Assembly (NCBI RefSeq): GCF_000970755.1
Contig: NZ_KQ034007.1
Coordinates: 192,840-256,839 of the forward strand
Origin: Lactobacillus kimbladii
GTDB lineage: Bacteria; Bacillota; Bacilli; Lactobacillales; Lactobacillaceae
Length of the DNA stretch: 64,000 nt
Direction: 5' to 3'
Made by a program: the position numbers and the translations under genes. Below the pieces are notes generated by a model. It had not been told where the DNA came from and made no database searches. It worked only from the letters and a program-made list of their open reading frames with translations. This document shows, in pieces, positions 1-8,670 of this stretch. The first letter of the stretch is position 1; every line of letters begins with the position of its first letter.

Positions 1-252
1 AATCTAGAGGGTTAACTTCAAGACGCGCAATATGAAGGCAATTTTTAGATTTTTAATTAAAAAAGCACTAGAAGAAAAGATACGTCAAAGTTAGAATCAT
101 ACTTTAAAATCAGTTATCTGGTGATTGACAGTAATGACGATAAACAGGTTTATTCATTAGTGCAACATGCAATTGAAATTTTGAATAATAAAGATATTCC
201 GCAGGATAAAAAAGAAACAGATATTGAGCAGCCTCTGGAATATCTTAAATAA
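1..252 (+). pseudogene. Unidentified gene remnant, 3' end only
   Basis: An open stretch from about 61 to the TAA at 250-252 encodes roughly 60 residues ending QPLEYLK, but the same frame has stops at 13, 46 and 58. A second frame is open from about 8 to a TAG at 92-94. The reading therefore jumps frames, as in a decayed or frameshifted gene whose 5' part lies outside the window. The end (residues SYLVIDSND, then a helix QVYSLVQHAIEIL) vaguely recalls the C-terminus of a small P-loop kinase, but I cannot name it. Confidence 0.35.
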
Positions 253-279
253 GCGAACTTTATTTCTGAACGAATTAAA

Positions 280-321
280 ACAGGGATGAAAAGTAATAAA
301 CTTTTTCACCCCTGCTTTTTT
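280..321. terminator. Terminator between convergent genes
   Basis: Arms CAGGG-A-TGAAAAGT (281-294) and ACTTTTTCA-C-CCCTG (to 314) form a stem with one mismatch and one bulge, followed by a T run at 316-321. It lies between the upstream remnant and the 3' end of the minus-strand regulator. Confidence 0.7.
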
Positions 322-323
322 GC

Positions 324-1085
324 TTATAACTGTATTTGGATAACTTGCACACCAGCTTTGATGAACCCTTCAACCGTATCTCTAGGCGTAAAAGAATCAG
401 TGATCAATAAGTCTATATCACTGGCCTGACCGATTACAAAATTAGAAAATTGGTTAAATTTGCTGTAATCAGCAACCACTATTAGTTTACGGGACTGCCT
501 AATAATAGCTTTGTTTACTTTGGCTTCTTCCATAAAAGGTGTTGAAATGCCTCGCTTAAGGCTTAAACCCGCACAGCCGATAATTGCCCAGTCGGCAAAG
601 ATTTTTAAAAAAGGTTCAACTGCCAAGTCACCGCTCATAATCATTTTGCGAGTGACATTGCCACCGCTTAGGATAATTTGGCTGTTACTGGCACGCATGT
701 CTAAATTTCCGGCATAGCCATTATTGGTCAAAATATTGACGTCTTTTTTGAGTAAGTACGGGATCGCCTCAAAAGCGGTAGTACTTGAATTGATAAAAAC
801 CCAGTTATGTTTCTCAATGTGAGAAGCTGCTTCTTCGCCGAGCCTTTGTTTAATGTAGCTGACAGAATCAGTAAAAGGAACTTCTTCGGGCTTTACTAAC
901 GAGATGATGCCTTTTTCCTGCAATATCTTGCCTTGATTAGCCAGATTGCTGCAATCTCTGCGAACTGTCATAATAGAAACGTTCAGCTTTTGACTCAATT
1001 CATCTAAGCTGATCTTTTTTTGATGGTTAAGTAAATCAATGATTTTTTGGCGTCTATTTTTGATTTCTTGATACGAGTTCTTCAT
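324..1085 (-). CDS. ulaR: DeoR-family regulator, probable UlaR
   Basis: A 253-residue DeoR/GlpR-type repressor. The N-terminal winged helix-turn-helix (about residues 8-60) has the family signature SIMTVRRDCSNL. The rest is the DeoRC sugar-phosphate sensor, with ILTNNGYAGNL and the ILSGG turn. Its length matches E. coli UlaR, also a DeoR protein. It is transcribed away from ulaG, and the shared 202-bp gap holds two near-identical 22-bp repeats, so it probably represses the ascorbate operon and perhaps itself. The family call is firm; the UlaR name rests on neighbourhood. Confidence 0.82.
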   Translation of the reverse strand: MKNSYQEIKNRRQKIIDLLNHQKKISLDELSQKLNVSIMTVRRDCSNLANQGKILQEKGIISLVKPEEVPFTDSVSYIKQRLGEEAASHIEKHNWVFINSSTTAFEAIPYLLKKDVNILTNNGYAGNLDMRASNSQIILSGGNVTRKMIMSGDLAVEPFLKIFADWAIIGCAGLSLKRGISTPFMEEAKVNKAIIRQSRKLIVVADYSKFNQFSNFVIGQASDIDLLITDSFTPRDTVEGFIKAGVQVIQIQL

Positions 1086-1134
1086 TTTAAATTCTCACCA
1101 TAATAACAACTATTTATTTTCAGTAACAAAAATT

Positions 1135-1206
1135 ACCATAAAATATGATAATTATCAATAAAATAACTTATTTTTTGTAAAAACACCATAAAAAGTAATA
1201 ATTATC
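1135..1206. promoter_or_regulatory. Paired operator-like direct repeats
   Basis: Two 22-bp direct repeats at 1135-1156 and 1185-1206 start exactly 50 bp apart and match at 19 of 22 positions; both begin ACCATAAAA and end TAATTATC. A weaker partial copy (ACCATAATAACAAC) starts at 1097 beside the regulator's start. The second copy ends 11 bp before the -35 box of the ula promoter. Spacing near five helical turns suits co-operative DeoR-type binding. Confidence 0.65.
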
Positions 1207-1217
1207 TTTTAATATGG

Positions 1218-1246
1218 TTGAAAGCGATAACATACTACAATATAAT
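1218..1246 (+). promoter_or_regulatory. ula operon promoter overlapping a cre site
   Basis: TTGAAA at 1218-1223, a 17-bp spacer and TATAAT at 1241-1246 form a near-consensus sigma-A promoter. Bases 1219-1232, TGAAAGCGATAACA, match the CcpA consensus TGWAANCGNTNWCA at every position and cover the -35 box, so carbon catabolite repression is expected. The ulaG ribosome site AGGAGG follows at about 1277. Confidence 0.8.
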
Positions 1247-1287
1247 TTAACATGAAAACAAGGATAAAAAGAACATAGGAGGAAAAA

Positions 1288-2361
1288 ATGACGAAGCCAA
1301 CTAATATTAATGAAGTGACACCACAAGTTTTTGCAGAAAATAATTTCCCAGAATGGGGAACTTTCTTAAACGAGCAAATTGCTGCCAAAAAGGTACCAGA
1401 AAAATCGTTTGCAATCTGGTGGCTAGGTTGCATGGGTACCTGGCTTAAAACACATGAGGGTACGAATATTGCAATCGATATGTGGAACGGTACTGGTAAA
1501 CATACTCATGGCGATGGCAAGATGCGTCAAGGACACCAAATGATGAGAATGACAGGTGGAGAGGCTTTACAACCTAATTTACGTAATAAGCCTTACGTAA
1601 TTGACCCATTTGCTATCAAAGATTTAGATGCACTGTGCGTTACTCATACTCACCACGACCACTTGGATATTTATACAGCAGCTTGTGTTAACAAGTTTTG
1701 CCCTAATGCAAAATTTATCGGCCCTCAAGGCGTAGCTGATGAATGGGAAGAATGGGGCGTTCCGGCAGAAAAAATCACTGTAGTTAAACCTGGAGATGAA
1801 GTTAAGGTTGGTTCAGTAACAATCAAGGCTTTAGAAGCTTTTGACCGGACTGAACTTGTTACAGAAGATGATCCGAACGTTAAATTGGCAGGTACTAAGC
1901 CAATAGAAATGGCTAAAGTAGCAGTTAACTACCTCGTTGAAACTTCAGGTGGAAACTTATACCATTCAGGCGATTCACACTATTCTAACACTTTTGTGAA
2001 ACATGGTAACGAAAATAAAGTTGACGTAGCCCTTTGTGCATATGGTGAAAATCCACGCGGAATTACGGATAAACTTGATGATTCACAAGTTTTACGCATG
2101 GCTGAAGCTTTAAAGACAAAAGTTATTATCCCAATGCACTATGACATTTGGACAAACTTCTACAGCGATCCTAAAGATATTTTGGCTCTGTGGAACAGAA
2201 AAAAGAACCGCTTACAATATCAATTTAAGCCTTACATTTGGCAAGTCGGTGGAGAATTTAACTTCCCTCAAGATAAAGATAAATTTGAATATATGTACGA
2301 TCGTGGCTTTCATGATGCATTTAAGAATGATCCTGACTTACCATTCCCAGAATTACTATAA
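1288..2361 (+). CDS. ulaG: L-ascorbate-6-phosphate lactonase UlaG
   Basis: Cytoplasmic metal-dependent lactonase (357 residues) that opens L-ascorbate-6-phosphate to 3-keto-L-gulonate-6-phosphate, first step after PTS uptake. It has a metallo-beta-lactamase fold with the metal motif HTHHDHLD near residue 120, HSGDSHYS further on, and IPMHYDIW near the C-terminus as the last metal ligand region. Length and the start MTKPTNINEVTPQVF fit UlaG. It follows a strong AGGAGG site and is first in an operon with PTS and decarboxylase genes, which supports the role. Confidence 0.93.
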   Translation: MTKPTNINEVTPQVFAENNFPEWGTFLNEQIAAKKVPEKSFAIWWLGCMGTWLKTHEGTNIAIDMWNGTGKHTHGDGKMRQGHQMMRMTGGEALQPNLRNKPYVIDPFAIKDLDALCVTHTHHDHLDIYTAACVNKFCPNAKFIGPQGVADEWEEWGVPAEKITVVKPGDEVKVGSVTIKALEAFDRTELVTEDDPNVKLAGTKPIEMAKVAVNYLVETSGGNLYHSGDSHYSNTFVKHGNENKVDVALCAYGENPRGITDKLDDSQVLRMAEALKTKVIIPMHYDIWTNFYSDPKDILALWNRKKNRLQYQFKPYIWQVGGEFNFPQDKDKFEYMYDRGFHDAFKNDPDLPFPELL

Positions 2362-2397
2362 TTCTCTTTTTCATTAAAAATTTGGTAGGAGGAAATC

Positions 2398-2874
2398 ATG
2401 CTCAGATATTTTTTAGAAAATCACTTGATTAATATTAGTCAGAAACACCCAAAAGATTGGCAGGAAGCCATCAGGATATCCGGTGAAATAATGAAGAAAA
2501 ATAATCTTGTCACGGATAAATATATTGATCAGGTAATTGCAGACGTCAAACAATATGGACCGTATATTGTGATTGTTCCCGGTGTGGCAATGCCCCATTC
2601 GCAAGCCAACAGTTCGGAGGTTTTAGGTACTGGTATTGGTCTGACAATATTCCCAGAGGCAGTTTCCTTTGACCCAAATGATTCAGAAAAAGATGCGCAA
2701 CTTTTCTTTATGCTGGCTGCTAAAGATAACCCTACTCATATGAAAAATATTGCTAACCTCTCCAACTTGCTGATGGAAGATGACATGATTGAAGACCTAC
2801 GCAAAGTGAAGAATTTACAAGATTATCAAAAAGTCATGCAAAAACATGATAAGAGTAAAGAAAAAAGCAGGTAA
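2398..2874 (+). CDS. ulaC: PTS ascorbate-type EIIA component (UlaC)
   Basis: A 158-residue single-domain EIIA of the fructose/mannitol-ascorbate superfamily. The phosphorylated histidine is His67 in PGVAMPHSQ. It takes phosphate from HPr and hands it to the EIIB downstream. It sits 36 bp after ulaG with a good AGGAGG site and 5 bp before the EIIC gene, so the three PTS parts are co-translated. The C-terminal tail is lysine-rich and probably unstructured. Confidence 0.88.
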   Translation: MLRYFLENHLINISQKHPKDWQEAIRISGEIMKKNNLVTDKYIDQVIADVKQYGPYIVIVPGVAMPHSQANSSEVLGTGIGLTIFPEAVSFDPNDSEKDAQLFFMLAAKDNPTHMKNIANLSNLLMEDDMIEDLRKVKNLQDYQKVMQKHDKSKEKSR

Positions 2875-2879
2875 GAAAA

Positions 2880-4373
2880 ATGCAAAATATTTTAAATGCT
2901 TTATTAGCTATTTGGAGCTACTTTGCCACTAATGTTTTAAATCAACCAGCGTTCATGATCGGCTTCATCGTTCTCATTGGCTATATTTTGGAACGTAAAA
3001 AGTGGTATGAAGTTCTGTCAGGTTTTTTAAAGGCTACAGTTGGCTACTTTATATTAGCTGCCGGGTCTGGTGGTTTAGTTAACACTTTCAGACCGATTCT
3101 TGTAGGTCTTAAAGATCGTTTTCATCTTAGTGCGATGATTATCGACCCATATTTTGGGCAAAATGCCGTTAACGCCGGTATCATGCAGCGCTTTGGTCGT
3201 TCATTTGCGGACACAATGCTTTTACTGTTATTTGCCTATATTATTAATATCTTATTGGTCAGATTTTCAAAATACACTAAGCTGCGGGCCGTATTTACTA
3301 CGGGCAATGTGCAGGTGCAACAGGCGGCAACTGCCTTTTGGTTGATATTGTTCTGTTTTCCTAAATTAAACCGCTTTTCGATTTTAGCAATCATGAGTTT
3401 GATTTTAGGACTCTACTGGGCTGTAGGCTCAAACCTGACTGTTGGTATCACTCAGGAACTAACTGATGGAGCCGGTTTTGCTGTTGCTCACCAGCAGATG
3501 TTTGGTATTTACTTTTTTGCCAAGCTTTCCGAAATGATTGAAAAGCATTCGGTGAAAAAGAGCAATGGTAAAAACAAACGACTTGAAGACATTAAACTGC
3601 CAAGTTTTATGTCAATCTTTAATGACAATATGGTATCAACTTCAATCTTAATGTTGATTTTTATCGGCGCAATTTTAGTAGTTCTGGGGCCAGATTACTT
3701 AACCAAGGCTCACTTTATGCAAAAGGGTCAAAGTTTTATCTTTTACATTTTGCAAACAGCCTTGCAATTCTCAGTTTACCTGGCAATCCTTCAGCTTGGC
3801 GTCAGAACTTTCGTTAATGAACTAACTGAATCCTTCACGGGAATTTCAGATCGCTGGCTGCCAGGAGCTGTACCTGGGATTGATGTTGCTGCCACCTTAG
3901 GCTTTGGCTCCCAAAATGCACAAACTATTGGTTTTATGTTTGGTGCATTAGGCCAATTTACTATGATTATCTTATTGCTTGTTTTCCACTCCCCAACTTT
4001 AGTCATAGCCGGATTTATTCCGCTGTTCTTTGACAATGCCGCTATAGGCCTTTATTCAAATGACCGTGGAGGCTATAAGTGTGCGATGATTATGCCGTTC
4101 ATTTCTGGCTTAATCCAAGTTGCAGGTTCAGCTTTAATCGCTACCTGGGTAGGTATGGCAAGATACGGTGGCTACCTCGGCATGTTTGACTGGGCTACTG
4201 TTTGGCCATTCTTCACGGTAATCATGAAATATCTCGGCTATATCGGTGTAGCAGTAATCATTATTTTACTTTTAGCTATTCCACAATTACAGTACCGTGC
4301 CGATCCCGAAGGTTACTTTATGATCACTGAAGATTACCCAGCATGGAAGAAATTAAATAATAAAGAAGAATAA
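2880..4373 (+). CDS. ulaA: PTS ascorbate-specific EIIC component (UlaA)
   Basis: Integral membrane permease of 497 residues with about ten or more hydrophobic segments. It resembles UlaA/SgaT: N-terminal FMIGFIVLIGYILERKKWYEVLSGFLKATVGYFI, split here as a conserved helix pair, and the central VAHQQMFGIYFFAKL. It translocates L-ascorbate while EIIB phosphorylates it. The gene lies between EIIA and EIIB with tight spacing. The C-terminus is a soluble tail after the final helix. No defect was seen. Confidence 0.92.
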   Translation: MQNILNALLAIWSYFATNVLNQPAFMIGFIVLIGYILERKKWYEVLSGFLKATVGYFILAAGSGGLVNTFRPILVGLKDRFHLSAMIIDPYFGQNAVNAGIMQRFGRSFADTMLLLLFAYIINILLVRFSKYTKLRAVFTTGNVQVQQAATAFWLILFCFPKLNRFSILAIMSLILGLYWAVGSNLTVGITQELTDGAGFAVAHQQMFGIYFFAKLSEMIEKHSVKKSNGKNKRLEDIKLPSFMSIFNDNMVSTSILMLIFIGAILVVLGPDYLTKAHFMQKGQSFIFYILQTALQFSVYLAILQLGVRTFVNELTESFTGISDRWLPGAVPGIDVAATLGFGSQNAQTIGFMFGALGQFTMIILLLVFHSPTLVIAGFIPLFFDNAAIGLYSNDRGGYKCAMIMPFISGLIQVAGSALIATWVGMARYGGYLGMFDWATVWPFFTVIMKYLGYIGVAVIIILLLAIPQLQYRADPEGYFMITEDYPAWKKLNNKEE

Positions 4374-4394
4374 CTAGAGAAAGGACGATTCTAT

Positions 4395-4697
4395 ATGAAG
4401 ATTTTGACTGCGTGTGCTAATGGTTCAGGAACGAGCTTAATGCTGCTGCGGACTGTCAAGAAGACATTGGAGAAGATGGGCTACCAAGTAACTCAAGCTG
4501 ATCATACTTCCATTTCAGAAGCAAAAGGTATTGCGCGTAACTATGACGTAGTTTTTACCTCAATTCCATTTATCAATATGTTTGATGAAGTTAAAAAGCG
4601 TGGCGGTGAGGTCATCGGCATAAAAAATGTTATTTCGGCTAAAGAAGTTGAAGACAAAGTAAATGCTTCTGACATTCCCACAAAGTTTAAAAAGTAA
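4395..4697 (+). CDS. ulaB: PTS ascorbate-specific EIIB component (UlaB)
   Basis: A 100-residue cytoplasmic EIIB of the lactose/ascorbate fold. The P-loop KILTACANGSGTSLML carries the phospho-acceptor Cys7. It receives phosphate from UlaC and donates it to ascorbate during transport by UlaA. It lies 21 bp after ulaA, with an AGAAAGGA ribosome site, and 12 bp before ulaD. Size and motif are typical. Confidence 0.92.
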   Translation: MKILTACANGSGTSLMLLRTVKKTLEKMGYQVTQADHTSISEAKGIARNYDVVFTSIPFINMFDEVKKRGGEVIGIKNVISAKEVEDKVNASDIPTKFKK

Positions 4698-4709
4698 TAG
4701 GAGAAAATA

Positions 4710-5348
4710 ATGGATTTACCAAAATTACAAGTGGCTTTAGACAGTGATAATACTGCGCAAGCCATAGAAGTTTTACGTAAAGTAGAAGACGTAATTGATG
4801 TTGTTGAAGCGGGGACCATTCTGGTTTATAAAGATGGCTTAAGTGCGGTTAGGAACCTGCGTGCAATGGCTCCAGATAAAATCTTGCTGGCTGATATTAA
4901 ATGTGCTGATGCTGGTACAAAGTGTGGTCAATCATGCAAAGATGCTGGTGCAGATTGGATGACATGCATTAACGCAGCTACTGTTCCTACTATGAGCAAT
5001 GCACAAAAGGAAATTGAAGTTCAAGTAGAACTTTATGAAGGCTGGGATAATAAAGAAAGAATGCAGGAATGGCTTGATCACGGTATTCATCAGGTAGTTT
5101 ACCATCAAAGTCGTGACGCCAAGTTTGCTGGCCAAAAATGGTCGGAGCAGGATGTTGAAAATGTCAAAAATCTGATCAATATGGGCTTTAAGGTTTCCGT
5201 TACAGGTGGCGTTCATCCCGAAATTTTAAAGCTGTTTAAGGGAGTTCCAGTTTATACCTTTATTGCTGGTCGTGCAATCAGAGAAGCAGATGACCCACAC
5301 GCTGTTGCCAAACAGTTTAAAGACGAAATCAACAGAATTTGGGGTTAA
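4710..5348 (+). CDS. ulaD: 3-keto-L-gulonate-6-phosphate decarboxylase UlaD
   Basis: A 212-residue TIM-barrel enzyme of the orotidine-monophosphate-decarboxylase superfamily. It decarboxylates 3-keto-L-gulonate-6-phosphate to L-xylulose-5-phosphate. Typical elements are LPKLQVALDS at the N-terminus, the LADIKCADAG metal/substrate loop and the phosphate-binding VTGGVHPE and FIAGRAIREADDP near the end. Hexulose-6-phosphate synthases share this family, but the ula context settles the choice. A hairpin that could reduce expression of the next two genes follows the stop codon. Confidence 0.93.
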   Translation: MDLPKLQVALDSDNTAQAIEVLRKVEDVIDVVEAGTILVYKDGLSAVRNLRAMAPDKILLADIKCADAGTKCGQSCKDAGADWMTCINAATVPTMSNAQKEIEVQVELYEGWDNKERMQEWLDHGIHQVVYHQSRDAKFAGQKWSEQDVENVKNLINMGFKVSVTGGVHPEILKLFKGVPVYTFIAGRAIREADDPHAVAKQFKDEINRIWG

Positions 5349-5357
5349 TTAAATACT

Positions 5358-5399
5358 AAAAAAGGGGATAAGTGAACGAACGTTCATTTTCCCTTTTTT
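5358..5399 (+). terminator. Intra-operon hairpin, possible partial terminator
   Basis: AAAAAAGGG with GTGAAC on the left and GTTCAT with CCCTTTTTT on the right form an imperfect stem around a short GAAC loop, with a terminal T tract at 5394-5399. It separates ulaD from ulaE, so it may terminate part of the transcripts or act as an RNA processing and stability element. Confidence 0.55.
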
Positions 5400-5420
5400 A
5401 ATAAATATGAGGAGAGAATA

Positions 5421-6302
5421 ATGACAGTTAATGCTTTAGGAATCTATGAAAAAGCTTTGCCCCAGAACTTGTCGTGGCGGGAAACTTTTGAATTAACACA
5501 TGACTTGGGCTTTAATTTTTTAGAATTTTCAGTTGACGAAAGCGATGAACGTTTAGCACGCTTAGATTGGACACGAGAAAAGAGAAATGAAATCCGTAAT
5601 CTAATGTGGGAGACAAATACCAGGATAAATAACTTAATGCTATCAGGTCACCGACGCTTCCCCCTAGGTTCAGCTGATCCGGCAATGCGCGAGAAATCCT
5701 TGATAATGATGCAAAAAGCAATTGATCTTTGTGTCGATTTGGGCATTCACAATATTCAAATGGCCGGCTACGATGTTTATTATGAAAAAAAGACTATGAC
5801 TTCCAGAGAATATTACGTTGAAAATCTGATTAAATGCGTCCATATGGCAGCCAAGAAAAATATTATGCTGTCAATTGAAACGATGGATGATCCTTTTATT
5901 AATAGCCTGCCTAAGATTGCCCATTATCATGATTTAGCTAAAAGCCCGTGGCTGCAGGCATATCCTGACTTAGGCAATTTGAGTGCATGGCCTGAAAACG
6001 ATGTGCCGGCCCAACTTGAAAAATACATTGATACTATCTGTGCCATTCATTTAAAAGACAGTAAAAAAGTTACCCCAACTTTTAAGGGTCAGTTTAAGAA
6101 TGTGCCTTTTGGTCAGGGCTGCGTTGATTTTACTGGTTTGCTCCGTACTTTAGTCAGATTAGATTATAACGGCAGTTTTACTATTGAAATGTGGTCTGGA
6201 GATAATGGTGATGACAATGCACTTGATGAAGTAAAAAGTGCCAAGGCATTTTTTGATGATATTTTTAAACGGGTAGGCATTACTCAAGAAAAGGTAAATT
6301 AA
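5421..6302 (+). CDS. ulaE: L-xylulose-5-phosphate 3-epimerase UlaE
   Basis: A 293-residue xylose-isomerase-like TIM-barrel enzyme that converts L-xylulose-5-phosphate to L-ribulose-5-phosphate. Visible signatures are LGIYEKALP at the start, FLEFSVDESDERL, the metal-binding MLSIETMDDPF and YPDLGNLSAW, the AIHLKDSKK segment and FTIEMWSGDN. It follows UlaD across a hairpin and precedes UlaF by 11 bp. The ribosome site is GAGGAGAG. Length equals that of the family. Confidence 0.92.
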   Translation: MTVNALGIYEKALPQNLSWRETFELTHDLGFNFLEFSVDESDERLARLDWTREKRNEIRNLMWETNTRINNLMLSGHRRFPLGSADPAMREKSLIMMQKAIDLCVDLGIHNIQMAGYDVYYEKKTMTSREYYVENLIKCVHMAAKKNIMLSIETMDDPFINSLPKIAHYHDLAKSPWLQAYPDLGNLSAWPENDVPAQLEKYIDTICAIHLKDSKKVTPTFKGQFKNVPFGQGCVDFTGLLRTLVRLDYNGSFTIEMWSGDNGDDNALDEVKSAKAFFDDIFKRVGITQEKVN

Positions 6303-6313
6303 AGGAGAATAAG

Positions 6314-7009
6314 ATGCTGGAAAAATTGAAAGAAGAAGTCTATGAGGCTAACATGTCACTACCCAAGTTAAATTTGGTGACTTTTACTTGGGGCAATGTT
6401 TCAGGAATAGATAGAGAGCAAGGCTTATTTGTAATTAAGCCCTCTGGGGTCCCTTATGAGAAGCTGAAGCCAGAAGATCTAGTGGTTATCAATCTAAAAG
6501 GCGAGGTAGTTGAGGGAGACAAAAATCCGTCATCAGACACACCAACCCATACTTATTTGTATAATCATTTTCCTAAAATTGGTGGGATTGTGCACACCCA
6601 TTCACCTTGGGCAGTTTCATTTGCGGCTGCCAAAATGGATATTCCGGCACTGAACACAACTCATGCAGATACCTTTTATACTGCTGTGCCCGCTGCTGAT
6701 GCCTTGACTAAGGCAGAAATAGAGGAAGATTATGAAGGCAATACCGGGAAGACAATTGTGCGTACTTTTAAAGAACGTAATCTTGATTACGAAGCTACAC
6801 CAGCAGCTTTAGTCAGTCAGCATGGCCCGTTTGCTTGGGGTGCAACTCCTGCAAAAGCTGTTTATAATGCCAAGGTGTTGGAAGTAGTGGCAGAAGAAGA
6901 CTTTCACACTTTAGAGTTAACCCATCAGAATTCCGAATTACCGCAGTATTTGCTGGATAAACATTACTACCGTAAACATGGTCCGAATGCTTATTACGGT
7001 CAACGGTAA
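6314..7009 (+). CDS. ulaF: L-ribulose-5-phosphate 4-epimerase
   Basis: A 231-residue class II aldolase/adducin-fold enzyme that turns L-ribulose-5-phosphate into D-xylulose-5-phosphate, delivering the pathway product to the phosphoketolase or pentose phosphate route. It shows the zinc ligands HTHSPWAVSFA, the downstream NTTHADTFY histidine and the VSQHGPFAWG segment. AraD and UlaF cannot be separated by sequence alone; position at the end of the ula operon supports UlaF. Confidence 0.9.
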   Translation: MLEKLKEEVYEANMSLPKLNLVTFTWGNVSGIDREQGLFVIKPSGVPYEKLKPEDLVVINLKGEVVEGDKNPSSDTPTHTYLYNHFPKIGGIVHTHSPWAVSFAAAKMDIPALNTTHADTFYTAVPAADALTKAEIEEDYEGNTGKTIVRTFKERNLDYEATPAALVSQHGPFAWGATPAKAVYNAKVLEVVAEEDFHTLELTHQNSELPQYLLDKHYYRKHGPNAYYGQR

Positions 7010-7030
7010 AATAAAAACTGATTTATTAAA

Positions 7031-7112
7031 AAAACTGATAAGTCTTTGTTTGACGATGCAGGCTGAATTTTTATTCAAGTGGCATAATTTTAACAAGGTT
7101 TATCAGTTTTTA
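7031..7112. terminator. Large nested inverted repeat between convergent genes
   Basis: Arms at 7031-7050 and 7092-7110 share AAAACTGATAA at the outside and TTGTT inside. Within the 41-base loop lies a second stem, TGAAT/ATTCA around TTTT. The T tract at 7107-7111 fits termination of the ula transcript. The long loop is unusual for a simple terminator. Confidence 0.55.
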
Positions 7113-7131
7113 ATTTGGAATTGTTAAGCTG

Positions 7132-7803
7132 CTAATATTTAGTTTCTTTAATGTCGTCTTCTGGCCGGTGTTCTTGTATCCGAATTACCTGCCAGGCAAA
7201 ATCACTTTCAGGCACATCCTTTAAGTTGATGCTCAATTCATTATCAGCAAAAGTGAAATCGAGCTCAGTCCTGTGCTCAATCATTTCGATGCGATTAGGC
7301 TTATTAGCTAAACCTTGGACTTTAATTGCTTCTGGCAGAGGTGCTTTGACAAAAAGATACTTTTGGTAGTGCACGTGTCTGTTTTGTAATACAAAAGCAT
7401 TATTTTGAGCAGCCTTGAGGGTGCATGGCTCGCCTTCATTAAAAGCGTGACCAAAAAGATGCATCCAGTTGTTGATTTGCTTAAGCATAGTTTCGGTTTC
7501 AGAGGACAGCTTGCCATTATCGGTAACTGGAATATTAATTATCGTCTTTTGCCCATCTTTACGATTTGCTACCAACTTTGCAACTGCATCTGCTGGGACT
7601 AAATCACAACTTTCTTTAATAGTTTCTGCATCGACCAAAGCAATAGTGTATTTTGCACAAGCTTTTTTAAAAGCGGTTTGCTGGGCGTCAACGCTGACAG
7701 CACGGGCACCTATATTACGTGCAGTTTGAACTAAAAAATCCGCGTCTACATCTTTTGCGCTTTTTAGTTTAAAATTTAATACGATGGCAAAATCAGGATT
7801 CAT
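7132..7803 (-). CDS. Unknown protein, remotely like alpha-L-fucosidase
   Basis: A 223-residue cytoplasmic protein without signal peptide or membrane segment. The N-terminal third (FLVQTARNIGARAVSVDAQQT) recalls the barrel strand of GH29 fucosidases where a residue GAKY precedes the active-site loop. The last 70 residues (IKVQGLANKPNRIEM then ELDFTFADNELSINL) look like their C-terminal beta-sandwich. It is far too short for a complete GH29 enzyme and no catalytic pair is evident. Single gene convergent with ulaF and divergent from yaaA. I would treat the function as unknown. Confidence 0.5.
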   Translation of the reverse strand: MNPDFAIVLNFKLKSAKDVDADFLVQTARNIGARAVSVDAQQTAFKKACAKYTIALVDAETIKESCDLVPADAVAKLVANRKDGQKTIINIPVTDNGKLSSETETMLKQINNWMHLFGHAFNEGEPCTLKAAQNNAFVLQNRHVHYQKYLFVKAPLPEAIKVQGLANKPNRIEMIEHRTELDFTFADNELSINLKDVPESDFAWQVIRIQEHRPEDDIKETKY

Positions 7804-7859
7804 TGATTTCTCTCCTTCAGTAGATATTATTAATAAGTTTAACCCAAAAGGTGGTAAAG

Positions 7860-8627
7860 ATGAAAATTATTATTTCACCAGCAATGAAAATGACAGTTGA
7901 TAATGATTCTTTTTCTGCAAGGACGCACCCACAATTTTTAGCTCAAGCTCAAGAATTAGCCGCTTTTTTAAAGAAATGCAGTTTTAATGAATTACAAAAA
8001 ATCTGGCAATCTAGTGAGCGTACAACTAAAGAAGGTCAAGGGCAGATTAAAACTCTAAACTTGAGTCAAAAAGATGGTTTAACTCCTGCCATTATTTCCT
8101 ATTCTGGCATTCAATATCAATATATGGCTCCCGACCTGTTCACTAAGCCCGCTTTATCTTACTTGCAAGAAAATGTCCGGATATTATCAGGTTTGTACGG
8201 TGTTTTGCGGCCTTTTGATGGAGTGTGGCCTTACAGACTGGAAATGAAAAATAAAGTAGAGGGTTTTAAGCAGCCAAATTTATACCGATTTTGGGGCACG
8301 ACAATTGCAGACAATCTTTTTCATGAAGATCAGGTGTTGATTAATTTGGCTTCTAAAGAATACTCGCGCAATGTCACCCCATACGTTAAGAATGGCAGGC
8401 AGATGATTTCTGTTGACTTTCAAGAAAAGAAAAACGGTCAGTGGAAAACAGTTGGGGTTCATGCCAAGATGGCTCGCGGAGAGATGGTGCGCTATATTGC
8501 TGAAAACCAATTAGCTGCACCGGAGCAGCTGCAGGACTTTCATGATTTTGGTTTTAGGTTTGAGTCAGAAGTTAGTACTAATGACACTTATGTTTTCAGG
8601 ACAGAGTTCGATTTCAAACGGCGCTAA
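7860..8627 (+). CDS. yaaA: YaaA family peroxide-stress protein
   Basis: A 255-residue UPF0246/YaaA protein; in E. coli the homologue lowers free iron during peroxide stress and binds DNA. Conserved blocks seen are MKIIISPAMKM, ISYSGIQYQYMAPDLF, LYGVLRPFDGVWPYRLEM, LINLASKEYSRNV and the terminal FGFRFESEVS. The ATG at 7860 is preferred to the in-frame GTG at 7851 because AAAGGTGG lies at the right distance before it. It is divergent from the preceding gene and monocistronic or paired with the phosphatase after it. Confidence 0.9.
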   Translation: MKIIISPAMKMTVDNDSFSARTHPQFLAQAQELAAFLKKCSFNELQKIWQSSERTTKEGQGQIKTLNLSQKDGLTPAIISYSGIQYQYMAPDLFTKPALSYLQENVRILSGLYGVLRPFDGVWPYRLEMKNKVEGFKQPNLYRFWGTTIADNLFHEDQVLINLASKEYSRNVTPYVKNGRQMISVDFQEKKNGQWKTVGVHAKMARGEMVRYIAENQLAAPEQLQDFHDFGFRFESEVSTNDTYVFRTEFDFKRR

Positions 8628-8670
8628 AAAATTAGTAACAAAATTTAAGATATAGAAATGTGAGGCTATT

